Shown piece after piece: positions 17,092 through 24,123 of a stretch of 24,123 nucleotides of DNA (position 1 is its first letter; the number at the start of each line of letters is the position of its first letter). Source of the stretch: Oceanospirillaceae bacterium UBA7410 (GTDB lineage: Bacteria; Pseudomonadota; Gammaproteobacteria; Pseudomonadales; Balneatricaceae). The notes beneath the pieces were generated by a model that worked only from the letters and a program-made list of their open reading frames with translations, was not told where the DNA came from and made no database searches. A program made the position numbers and the translations under genes. Where the stretch lies: positions 1,150 through 25,272 of the forward strand of contig DKMQ01000012.1 of the NCBI GenBank assembly GCA_002470565.1, in the 5' to 3' direction.

Positions 17092-18369
17092 TTGGCGTCT
17101 ATAAAAGCCATTCGCGGCATGCACGATATATTGCCCGATCAAACCCCATTGTGGCAATTCTTTGAAGCAAAGGTAAAGTCAGTTTTTGACCAGTACGGCT
17201 ATCAAGAAATTCGTATGCCCATTGCTGAAAAGACTGATTTATTTTGTCGTTCAATAGGTGAAGCCACAGACGTGGTAGAAAAAGAAATGTACACCTTCGC
17301 TGATCGTAATGGCGACAACATGACTTTAAGGCCTGAAGGCACAGCATCGTGTGTACGTGCTGCTCAAGAGCATGGTTTAACTTATAATCAAGTGCAGCGC
17401 TTGTGGTATCACGGGCCAATGTTTCGCTATGAGCGTCCTCAAAAAGGACGCCAGCGTCAGTTTCATCAATTTGGTGCTGAGGTTTATGGTTTAGAAGGTC
17501 CAGACGTTGATGCAGAGCTAATTATCATGACAGCTCGCTTATGGCGCGAACTAGGTTTGCAAGACGCTGTAACATTGCAATTAAATACTTTAGGCAGTTC
17601 TGCAGCTAGGGCTGCTTATAGAACAGACCTGGTAGAGTTTTTACAGGCTAATATGCAGTTCCTTGACGCTGATAGCCAAAGACGAGTCAGTACTAATCCA
17701 TTAAGAGTATTGGATAGTAAGAATGCTAATACCCAAGCACTATTAGATGGCGCCCCTGATTTCTATGGTTACTTAGATGATGAATCACGTGTGCATTTTG
17801 AGCGTTTACGTGAGCTTTTAGATGCGGCAGGCATTGTTTATCAGATTAACCCTCGGTTAGTTAGAGGGTTAGATTACTATTGTAAAACCGTGTTTGAATG
17901 GGTCACTGACAAGTTAGGCTCTCAAGGTACTGTATGCGGTGGTGGTCGTTACGACGGTATGATAGAGCAGCTTGGCGGCAAGCCTACACCAGCTGTAGGT
18001 TGGGCGATGGGTGTGGAGAGAATGATTTTATTGTTGCAAGAAATGCAGCAAGAGCCTGCTGGTTTAGGCCAGCAAGCAGACGTTTACTTAGCTCATATTG
18101 GAGATGGTGCTAGCGTGCGTACCATGCAGTTGGCCGAACAGTTACGTACTGATATCAGTGGTTTGCGCTTATTGTGGCACTGTGGTGGTGGCAGTCTAAA
18201 GAATCAAATGAAAAAAGCGGATCGTTGTGGTGCAAAGCTGGTGCTTATTATGGGTGACGATGAGTTAGCTCAAGGTGAAATCCAAATTAAACCATTACAA
18301 GGTCAAGGTGAGCAGCAAAGCATACCTCTTAGTAAAGTTTCAGCGCATGTGGCTGAGCTTATTAAATAA
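17092..18369 (+). CDS. hisS: histidyl-tRNA synthetase
   Basis: HisRS charges tRNA-His. The 425-residue class II synthetase shows motif 1 around 36-50, [13 protein letters not shown] (78-90), motif 2 [18 protein letters not shown] (111-128), the histidine-specific LVRGLDYY (256-263) and motif 3 near GWAMGVERM (303-311), with the anticodon-binding domain at the C-terminus. Translation starts at TTG 17092, with AAGGA (17080-17084) seven bases upstream. It follows rodZ after only 45 bases, with no ispG between. yfgM and bamB come next in what looks like one transcription unit. Confidence 0.97.
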   Translation: MASIKAIRGMHDILPDQTPLWQFFEAKVKSVFDQYGYQEIRMPIAEKTDLFCRSIGEATDVVEKEMYTFADRNGDNMTLRPEGTASCVRAAQEHGLTYNQVQRLWYHGPMFRYERPQKGRQRQFHQFGAEVYGLEGPDVDAELIIMTARLWRELGLQDAVTLQLNTLGSSAARAAYRTDLVEFLQANMQFLDADSQRRVSTNPLRVLDSKNANTQALLDGAPDFYGYLDDESRVHFERLRELLDAAGIVYQINPRLVRGLDYYCKTVFEWVTDKLGSQGTVCGGGRYDGMIEQLGGKPTPAVGWAMGVERMILLLQEMQQEPAGLGQQADVYLAHIGDGASVRTMQLAEQLRTDISGLRLLWHCGGGSLKNQMKKADRCGAKLVLIMGDDELAQGEIQIKPLQGQGEQQSIPLSKVSAHVAELIK

Positions 18370-18401
18370 TTATTACAAACAACATTAAGGAGTTTTTGGT
18401 T

Positions 18402-19043
18402 GTGGCCGAAATGAAGACAGAAGAAGAACAAGTAGAAGCGCTAAAGAGCTGGTGGAAAGATAACGGTAAGTCATTGATACTCACCATTGCTGTAGCACTA
18501 GGTGGTGTGTTGAGCTGGAATGCATATCAAGATCACCAAGTGGGCGAGGCTGAAGCGGCCAGTGTCTACTTTCAGGAGCTTATGAATAATGCTCCTGCTG
18601 GTCAATTAAGTGATACGCAAATAACACAAATACGTTACAACAGTGATTTACTCAGGGCAGAGTTTGGTTCGGCTACTTATGCTCAATTTGCAGCACTTAT
18701 GGTGGCTCGTGTAGAGGTGCAGCTTGGTGACTTGTCTGCGGCAGCATCGCAATTACAGTGGGTTGTTGATCAGCAAGGTGATGCTGAAGTTAATGCCTTG
18801 GCTAGTATTCGCTTAGCGAAGGTTTTGAGTGAGCAGGGCCAACACAGTGAAGCGTTAGCTCTGTTAGTGGACGGCGATGATGCTTGGCAGCTAGCTAGGC
18901 TAGAAACTCGTGGTGATATCTTTCTTGTAAAAGGTGATGTGGATGCTGCAAGAGAAGCCTACACCGCGGCCTCGGTAATTGCTGTTTCTAGTGGTGTAAG
19001 TAAGCCCTTGCTAGGTTTGAAGTTAGATAATATTTCACAGTAG
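18402..19043 (+). CDS. yfgM: YfgM-like ancillary SecYEG translocon protein (TPR)
   Basis: YfgM is a single-span inner-membrane protein that binds SecYEG and the periplasmic chaperone PpiD. The 213-residue protein starts with an acidic cytoplasmic stretch and EALKSWWKDNGK (12-23), has a membrane helix at about 24-40, and continues with a periplasmic helical region of TPR type. I choose GTG 18402 because AAGGAG (18387-18392) ends nine bases upstream; the TTG at 18396 is too close and the ATG at 18411 too far. The location between hisS and bamB is conserved in gammaproteobacteria. Confidence 0.92.
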   Translation: MAEMKTEEEQVEALKSWWKDNGKSLILTIAVALGGVLSWNAYQDHQVGEAEAASVYFQELMNNAPAGQLSDTQITQIRYNSDLLRAEFGSATYAQFAALMVARVEVQLGDLSAAASQLQWVVDQQGDAEVNALASIRLAKVLSEQGQHSEALALLVDGDDAWQLARLETRGDIFLVKGDVDAAREAYTAASVIAVSSGVSKPLLGLKLDNISQ

Positions 19044-19101
19044 TAGCTTTTTACAGTAGCTAAGAGATGTCCAAATAATGACGAGTGTAAGGATTATTAA
19101 G

Positions 19102-20250
19102 ATGAACGCTAGACCTTTCAGGGTGCTGCTAGCCAGCCTAACGTTAATTGTTCTTAGTGCGTGCTCGTCATCAGGAGGCACGTTGCCAGAGCCGACAACA
19201 CTAAATTCATTTGAGCCCCAGCTTGAACTTGTGAACCATTGGTCAATGTCTGTGGGTGAGGGTGCTAATGTTGGCGGGGGCTCAACTTTGAAGCCTGTGT
19301 TACTGGAGAATGCAGTATTTGCTGCCTCTGGAAAGCAGCTAACATCTTTTAGCTTAGAGGCTGGCCAGGTCAATTGGTCTATTGAGCTGGAAGAGAGAAT
19401 TACTGCAGGTATAGGTTATGTGAACGAACAGTTGTTTGTGGCATCTCGTGATGGCAAGTTAATGGCTCTAAGTAGTTCAGATGGGTCTATTTTATGGCAG
19501 GTGAATGCATCTAGTGAAGCATTGGCTGTGCCACAAGCTAATAGTCAAATAGTAGTGTTGCAAACAGTTGATGGAAAAGTAAGCGCATATGCTACTGAAG
19601 ATGGTAAATTTCAATGGTCTTATGCGGCAAGTTTGCCCAGCTTAACCCTGCGTGGCACAAGTACACCGGTAATTAACGAAACTTATACCTACGTAGGTTT
19701 TGCTAACGGTAAATTAGTTGCCTTAGATAACCAAACAGGTGGTGTGGTTTGGCAAAAAGTAATCGCTACGACTAAGGGGCGTTCAGAAACAGAGCGCTTA
19801 GCTGATATTGACGGAGCGTTAGTGTTAATAGATGGTTTGCTCTATGTGACGAGCTACCAAGGAAGTATCGCCGCCATCGATGCTTTAACAGGCTCAATAA
19901 TTTGGCAGCAACCGGCTTCTAGCGTTAGTGGTGCAACCCTAGTTGGGGGTGCTGTATTAATTGTAGACGCACAAGATGTAATAGTTGCTTATGATAAAGA
20001 TCTTGGTCTTGTGTTGTGGCAGAACGATAGCCTTAAGCACCGTTCTTTGTCTTCCCCCATGGGCTTGGACAATCAGGTTTTAGTAGTTGACGCGCAAGGC
20101 TATGCTCACGTGCTTCAGCTTAAGGATGGCGACTTCTTAGGTCGTCAAAAATTGAGCATTAAAGATGCTCGTATTGGTAGTCAAAGCTACCAAGATACTA
20201 TTTTCTTACTCAGTCAAGATGGTCGTCTCATACGTCTTGGCTTGAAATAA
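19102..20250 (+). CDS. bamB: outer membrane assembly lipoprotein BamB
   Basis: BamB is the beta-propeller lipoprotein of the BAM complex that inserts beta-barrel proteins into the outer membrane. The 382-residue protein has a lipoprotein signal peptide ([20 protein letters not shown], lipobox LSAC with C21). Propeller repeats follow with PQQ-like motifs such as [26 protein letters not shown] and [14 protein letters not shown] choose the ATG at 19102, because AAGGA lies eight bases upstream and the signal peptide then has normal length; the ATG at 19078 adds eight residues and has no ribosome-binding site. der follows after 11 bases. Confidence 0.95.
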   Translation: MNARPFRVLLASLTLIVLSACSSSGGTLPEPTTLNSFEPQLELVNHWSMSVGEGANVGGGSTLKPVLLENAVFAASGKQLTSFSLEAGQVNWSIELEERITAGIGYVNEQLFVASRDGKLMALSSSDGSILWQVNASSEALAVPQANSQIVVLQTVDGKVSAYATEDGKFQWSYAASLPSLTLRGTSTPVINETYTYVGFANGKLVALDNQTGGVVWQKVIATTKGRSETERLADIDGALVLIDGLLYVTSYQGSIAAIDALTGSIIWQQPASSVSGATLVGGAVLIVDAQDVIVAYDKDLGLVLWQNDSLKHRSLSSPMGLDNQVLVVDAQGYAHVLQLKDGDFLGRQKLSIKDARIGSQSYQDTIFLLSQDGRLIRLGLK

Positions 20251-20261
20251 TTGGTTTATTT

Positions 20262-21674
20262 ATGAATCCCGTAATTGCTCTTGTTGGGCGCCCTAATGTG
20301 GGTAAATCCACACTTTTTAACCGTTTGACCCGTTCTCGCGACGCTTTAGTAGCAGACTTTCCAGGCCTTACCCGTGACCGCAAGTACGGTGAAGGTAAAA
20401 CTGAAGAGCGAGACTATATTGTTATTGATACAGGTGGTATCAGTGGCGACGAGGCCGGTATAGATCAAGTTATGGCTGAGCAATCTTTGCTTGCCATTGA
20501 AGAAGCTGACGCCGTGTTGTTTTTAGTAGATGGAAAGGCTGGCCTTAATCCTTCTGATGAGTTGATTGCAGATCATCTGCGCCGTTGTGACAAACCAGCT
20601 TACTTGGTCGTTAATAAAACTGATGGCATAGACATAGATGTGGCTCTAGGCGACTTTTATGGCTTAGGTCTTATTGGCTTGCCTCGACCTATTGCTGCCT
20701 CTCATGGGCGTGGTGTGAGCCAGTTGATTGAAGATGTGTTAGCACCTTTTCCAGAAGATCAAGGCTTTCCAGAAGACTCTGAAGGCGGCATTCGTATCGG
20801 CATCGTAGGTAGGCCAAACGTAGGCAAGTCTACGCTGGTGAACCGTATGTTAGGTGAAGATCGGGTTGTGGTTTTTGATGAAGCAGGTACCACACGGGAC
20901 AGCATTTATATTCCTTACAGGCGCAATGATAAGCCATATACATTAATTGATACGGCAGGTGTGCGTCGCAGGCGAAGTGTCACTGAGACTGTAGAGAAGT
21001 TTTCTATCGTTAAGACCCTGCAAGCCATTAAGGACGCACATGTTGTAGTGCTAGTAGTTGATGCGCATGAAGGCCTTACAGAGCAAGATATGCACTTGTT
21101 AGGTTTTGTGATTGATGCGGGTCGAGCTTTAGTCATTGCAGTCAATAAATGGGATGGCATGAGCGTTGATGACAAAGCTCATGTGAAACATGAATTGCAG
21201 GCGCGTTTGGAATTTGCCAAATTTGCACGTATTCACTTTATCTCAGCCTTACATGGTTCTGGCGTGGGAGATTTGTATAAATCAGTAGAAGAAGCTCATG
21301 GTTGCGCCTTTACTAAGTGGAGCACTAACAAGCTAACCACGTTGTTGGAAGATGCCATACTAGATCACCAGCCACCGCTAGTGCACGGACGTCGAATTAA
21401 ATTGCGATACGCACACCTTGGTGGATCTAATCCGCCATTGTTCATAGTGCATGGTAATCAAACTAATGCATTGCCTACTACTTATAAACGTTATTTAGAA
21501 AATAAATTTATTAAAGTGTTGAAAATTCGAGGGACTCCTGTGCGATTTGAATTCCGCACCAGTGATAACCCGTTTGACGGCAAGAAGAACCAGTTATCCC
21601 AGCGCCAGATTAGTAAAAAGCAGCGCTTAGTAAAGCATGTAAACAAAGGCAAGAAAAAGGACAAAAGAAAGTAA
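20262..21674 (+). CDS. der: ribosome-assembly GTPase Der (EngA)
   Basis: Der is an essential GTPase with two G domains that acts in 50S subunit maturation. The 470-residue protein has the first domain with GRPNVGKST (9-17), DTGG (56-59) and NKTD (118-121), and the second with GRPNVGKST (183-191), DTAG (230-233) and NKWD (295-298). A KH-like domain follows (about 350-440), and the protein ends in a very basic tail (KGKKKDKRK). The ribosome-binding site is weak. In Pseudomonas bamB-der is also the order, but the downstream gene differs; here birA follows at once. Confidence 0.97.
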   Translation: MNPVIALVGRPNVGKSTLFNRLTRSRDALVADFPGLTRDRKYGEGKTEERDYIVIDTGGISGDEAGIDQVMAEQSLLAIEEADAVLFLVDGKAGLNPSDELIADHLRRCDKPAYLVVNKTDGIDIDVALGDFYGLGLIGLPRPIAASHGRGVSQLIEDVLAPFPEDQGFPEDSEGGIRIGIVGRPNVGKSTLVNRMLGEDRVVVFDEAGTTRDSIYIPYRRNDKPYTLIDTAGVRRRRSVTETVEKFSIVKTLQAIKDAHVVVLVVDAHEGLTEQDMHLLGFVIDAGRALVIAVNKWDGMSVDDKAHVKHELQARLEFAKFARIHFISALHGSGVGDLYKSVEEAHGCAFTKWSTNKLTTLLEDAILDHQPPLVHGRRIKLRYAHLGGSNPPLFIVHGNQTNALPTTYKRYLENKFIKVLKIRGTPVRFEFRTSDNPFDGKKNQLSQRQISKKQRLVKHVNKGKKKDKRK

Positions 21675-21693
21675 TGCTCAGGCTTATTGCCAG

Positions 21694-22698
21694 ATGCTTA
21701 GCGATGTACTCATTTGTATGTCGCTAACTAGTCTTAATCAACTGTTGCATTTGCTGGCCGATGGCCAGTTTCATTCAGGTACTGCTTTGGGGCAACACTT
21801 GAGTATGACGCGGGCTGCTGTATGGAAGCAGCTTAAGGGCGTAGAAGCATTAGGAGTAAAGCTAAACCGTATTCGTGGCCGAGGCTATCGTATTGTGGGC
21901 GGATTAGATCTACTAGACGTTGAAGCTATACAGCGTCAGCTGCCTGAGTTAACCCCACCCTTTAATGTGCAACTGCACATGTCTATTCCTTCTACTAATC
22001 AAACTTTAATGCAGCGCCAGCAGCAGCAGTCTATTCATGGCGAAGTGGTCTTGGCTGAAGTGCAAACAGCTGGCCGAGGCCGTTTAGGTCGTCAGTGGCA
22101 ATCTCCGTTTGGTCAAAATGTAGCTTTATCTTTGGGCTGGAACTTTTCTGGTGGGGCTGCAGCCCTAGAAGGATTAAGTTTAGTTGTGGGTTTAGCGTTG
22201 GCTAAAGCGTTATCTGATTTGGGTGTGCAGGAAGTTAAGCTTAAGTGGCCAAATGACATTTTAGTTGATGGCAAAAAGCTTGCGGGTATTTTGCTGGAGA
22301 TGCGAGGTGATGCAACAGGTCCATGTCATGTAGTTATCGGTATGGGTTTAAATGTACACCTCACGCAAAATGATGCCATTGATCAGCCATGGATTAGTCT
22401 CTGCCAGTTAGGTTACAACCTCACCCGTAACGATATTGTGGCGCAGATTCTTTTGCGCTTACATCAGCACTTGGCTCTGTTCGTTCAACACGGATTTTCA
22501 GTGATGCGCCACCAGTGGCAAAAATTGCACTATTACCAAGACAAAAATGTTCAGCTATTATTGCCGGGTAGGCAGGTTGAGGGAGTTTGTCGAGGTGTTA
22601 ATCAAGTAGGGGCACTAATGATGGAGTTTGATGGCGTGCTTAAAGCTTATAGTGGTGGTGAAATAAGTGTGCGGCCTTTAGGGGGTGCGTATGAGTGA
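21694..22698 (+). CDS. birA: biotin-[acetyl-CoA carboxylase] ligase / biotin operon repressor BirA
   Basis: BirA activates biotin with ATP, attaches it to the acetyl-CoA carboxylase carrier protein AccB and, with its N-terminal DNA-binding domain, can repress biotin genes. The 334-residue protein has a winged helix (about 12-65, SMTRAAVWKQLKGVEALG), the biotinyl-AMP loop GRGRLGRQW (127-135), KWPNDILVDGKKLAGIL (184-200), and a C-terminal SH3-like domain. The start is uncertain: ATG 21694 has CAGG 11 bases upstream, while ATG 21718 gives the N-terminus MSLTSLNQLLHLL that agrees better with relatives. Its stop overlaps the coaX start by eight bases. Confidence 0.94.
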   Translation: MLSDVLICMSLTSLNQLLHLLADGQFHSGTALGQHLSMTRAAVWKQLKGVEALGVKLNRIRGRGYRIVGGLDLLDVEAIQRQLPELTPPFNVQLHMSIPSTNQTLMQRQQQQSIHGEVVLAEVQTAGRGRLGRQWQSPFGQNVALSLGWNFSGGAAALEGLSLVVGLALAKALSDLGVQEVKLKWPNDILVDGKKLAGILLEMRGDATGPCHVVIGMGLNVHLTQNDAIDQPWISLCQLGYNLTRNDIVAQILLRLHQHLALFVQHGFSVMRHQWQKLHYYQDKNVQLLLPGRQVEGVCRGVNQVGALMMEFDGVLKAYSGGEISVRPLGGAYE

Positions 22699-23440
22699 GT
22701 TGCTGATAGATTTAGGGAACACTCGTCTTAAATGGCGTCTGCAGCACCATGGATTAGTGCTGTCCTATGGAGCCATGCCTACTTGCAGTTTGAGTTTAGA
22801 GCAGTTACATGCCTGCCTGCCTGCCTCCTTTGACGCATTTTTTTTGGCAAGTGTGGCCAATAGGGAAAAGAATAGTCTCCTGGAGACTTGGCTCATAGAA
22901 AAACAAATACCATGTAATCGTTTTTCAACTCAAGCCAGCTTTAAAGACCTAATTAACGCATATCGGCAGCCTTCTTTGCTGGGTGTAGATCGGTGGTTGG
23001 CTATGGTGGCTGCAAGGCAGCTCTCCCAAGAGGCCGTGTGTGTGGTTGATTGCGGCAGTGCCATTACCTTTGACTATATACGAGCAGATGGTCGCCATGA
23101 AGGTGGTTATATCATTCCTGGTGCTAGGCTTATGGTCCAGGCGCTAACACGCGACACAGCAAATATTAATATTTGCGCGCCCAAATCTAACGCAGCATCA
23201 GCGGATATTCAGTCTATCCCTTTACCTGGAACCAGCACATTTGACGCTGTTTCTTTTGGCTGTCATAAAATGGCCCTACATGGTGTGCGTGCTTTGATAA
23301 AAGAAGCTCAGCTAAATGGCTATGGCATTCTTTTGTGTGGGGGTGATGGAGAGAAGATTGCTAATGAGCTGGGCCTGACTTATATAGAAGGGTTGGTGCT
23401 TAATGGCATAGCTGAAGTGGCTGAATTGGATAAACACTGA
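22691..23440 (+). CDS. coaX: type III pantothenate kinase CoaX
   Basis: CoaX phosphorylates pantothenate, the first step of coenzyme A synthesis, and belongs to the ASKHA fold rather than the CoaA family. The 249-residue protein shows DLGNTRLKW (7-15), GVDRW (98-102), DCGSAITFDYI (120-130) and EGGYIIPG (137-144). I choose ATG 22691, because AGGGGG (22680-22685) is five bases upstream; the GTG at 22685 overlaps that site. The gene overlaps birA by eight bases, and the birA-coaX-tRNA-tuf order is known from Pseudomonas. Confidence 0.96.
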   Translation: MSELLIDLGNTRLKWRLQHHGLVLSYGAMPTCSLSLEQLHACLPASFDAFFLASVANREKNSLLETWLIEKQIPCNRFSTQASFKDLINAYRQPSLLGVDRWLAMVAARQLSQEAVCVVDCGSAITFDYIRADGRHEGGYIIPGARLMVQALTRDTANINICAPKSNAASADIQSIPLPGTSTFDAVSFGCHKMALHGVRALIKEAQLNGYGILLCGGDGEKIANELGLTYIEGLVLNGIAEVAELDKH

Positions 23441-23468
23441 AAAACTTTAATAAAATCATCATTGGTGC

Positions 23469-23497
23469 TTGCATCCTACATATACGTTCAGTATTAT
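23469..23497 (+). promoter_or_regulatory. promoter of the tRNA(Thr-Tyr-Gly-Thr) operon
   Basis: TTGCAT (23469-23474) and TATTAT (23492-23497) are separated by exactly 17 bases. The predicted start is near 23504, about 38 bases before the first tRNA. The leader contains a CTTGA/TCAAG pair and a direct repeat of TGAGTTCA. Confidence 0.75.
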
Positions 23498-23541
23498 ACG
23501 CACCTCTTGAGTTCAGGTGAGTTCAAGAGCACAGGCAATTA

Positions 23542-23617
<76 letters not shown>

Positions 23618-23639
23618 GTTCCTGTTGAAGAATTATTTG

Positions 23640-23723
23640 GGTGGGGTTCCCGAGCGGCCAAAGGGATCAGACTGTAAATCTGACGCGTAAGCTTCGGTGG
23701 TTCGAATCCACCTCCCACCACCA
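23640..23723 (+). tRNA. tRNA-Tyr (anticodon GTA)
   Basis: 84 bases, class II with a long variable arm and encoded CCA. The acceptor GGTGGGG pairs with TCCCACC (one G-U), and the anticodon stem CAGA/TCTG holds loop CTGTAAA with anticodon GTA. This GUN tRNA is a substrate for the queuosine enzymes at the other end of the window. Confidence 0.97.
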
Positions 23724-23729
23724 TTCTTT

Positions 23730-23804
23730 GCGGGTATGGTATAATGGCTATCACGACAGCCTTCCAAGCTGTATATGCGAGTTCGATTCTCGCTACCCGC
23801 TCCA
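23730..23804 (+). tRNA. tRNA-Gly (anticodon TCC)
   Basis: 75 bases with encoded CCA. The acceptor GCGGGTA pairs perfectly with TACCCGC, and the anticodon stem ACAGC/GCTGT holds loop CTTCCAA with anticodon TCC. It is separated from tRNA-Tyr by six bases. Confidence 0.97.
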
Positions 23805-23874
23805 TACTGAGTAAGGTTCGCATAAGTTAGCGGATTGATGTAAGGCTATTTAGAGCCAGTTTAGTGCGTTATAC

Positions 23875-23949
23875 GCTCTAGTAGCTCAGGGGTAGAGCGC
23901 ACCCTTGGTAAGGGTGAGGTCGGCGGTTCAATTCCGCCCTAGAGCTCCA
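23875..23949 (+). tRNA. tRNA-Thr (anticodon GGT)
   Basis: 75 bases with encoded CCA. The acceptor GCTCTAG pairs perfectly with CTAGAGC, and the anticodon stem CACCC/GGGTG holds loop TTGGTAA with anticodon GGT. It is the last tRNA before tuf, matching thrT in the E. coli thrU-tyrU-glyT-thrT-tufB order. Confidence 0.97.
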
Positions 23950-23982
23950 TTGTCATAAGGGCAGGGGAGCACAGTATATTTT

Positions 23983-24014
23983 GAAGGGTAGATATAGCAA
24001 TATATCTACCCTTC
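23983..24014 (+). terminator. 14-bp perfect hairpin between tRNA-Thr and tuf
   Basis: GAAGGGTAGATATA (23983-23996) pairs exactly with TATATCTACCCTTC (24001-24014) around the GNRA-type loop GCAA. TTGTTATCT follows and is only moderately T-rich. It probably ends most tRNA transcripts or marks a processing point, with tuf then served by its own promoter. Confidence 0.6.
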
Positions 24015-24027
24015 TTGTTATCTGCAG

Positions 24028-24056
24028 TTTACTCAATAAATGGGCATCTGCATTAT
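24028..24056 (+). promoter_or_regulatory. candidate tuf promoter
   Basis: TTTACT (24028-24033) and CATTAT (24051-24056) are 17 bases apart, each with four of six consensus bases. A GC-rich AGCGCGG follows near the expected start, like the discriminators of stringently controlled promoters. It lies downstream of the hairpin. Confidence 0.35.
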
Positions 24057-24101
24057 TTAACTTAGCGCGGTCAAGTGGCCGCCCATCGTTCGGAGGCTAT
24101 C

Positions 24102-24123
24102 ATGGCTAAGGAAAAGTTTGAAA
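24102..24123 (+). CDS. tuf: elongation factor Tu (5' end only)
   Basis: The frame from ATG 24102 reads MAKEKFE and is cut by the window end. GGAGG (24092-24096) is five bases upstream. The N-terminus, the strong ribosome-binding site and the position after the Thr-Tyr-Gly-Thr tRNA cluster identify tuf (tufB position). Nothing of the GTPase domain is visible, so the call rests mainly on context. Confidence 0.9.

Overview
The window is a stretch of core chromosome from a gammaproteobacterium with moderate GC content. The gene order queA-tgt-yajC-secD-secF / suhB (opposite strand) / trmJ-cysE / iscRSUA-hscBA-fdx-iscX / ndk-rlmN / rodZ-hisS-yfgM-bamB-der is the one I know from Pseudomonas and related orders. 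The last part, birA-coaX-tRNA(Thr-Tyr-Gly-Thr)-tuf, is a second conserved block, found at a separate locus in Pseudomonas as I recall it. There are no mobile elements, CRISPR arrays, phage genes or foreign-looking segments. The genus cannot be fixed from the sequence alone.

Layout. At 1-85 (minus) there is a tRNA-Leu(CAA), divergent from a plus-strand cluster for queuosine tRNA modification (queA, tgt) and the Sec accessory complex (yajC, secD, secF). suhB is convergent with secF, and trmJ diverges from suhB. cysE supplies cysteine precursor just upstream of the isc operon, which makes Fe-S clusters from cysteine sulfur. The isc operon starts with an IscR-type promoter at 8451-8484 and runs iscR, iscS, iscU, iscA, hscB, hscA, fdx, iscX, with every expected cluster-binding cysteine present. 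ndk and rlmN (itself an Fe-S radical-SAM enzyme) follow. The next block is rodZ, hisS, yfgM, bamB and der; pilF (between rlmN and rodZ) and ispG (between rodZ and hisS), present in Pseudomonas, are both absent. der is followed directly by birA and coaX, then a four-tRNA operon with a strong promoter, and the first 22 bases of tuf (EF-Tu).

Several starts are better placed than the longest open frame suggests (iscX, ndk, rodZ, yfgM, bamB, coaX), and secD, rodZ, hisS and yfgM use GTG or TTG.

Most of the region is ordinary housekeeping. The most notable observation is that the SuhB protein keeps the overall fold sequence but has lost most of the metal-binding and catalytic motifs of inositol monophosphatases, which suggests a pseudoenzyme kept for a non-catalytic role. 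A second pattern is a series of short perfect hairpins centred on stop codons from cysE through rlmN. A third is a short ribosome-binding-site-led ORF that ends inside a terminator-like hairpin in the place where pilF would normally be.
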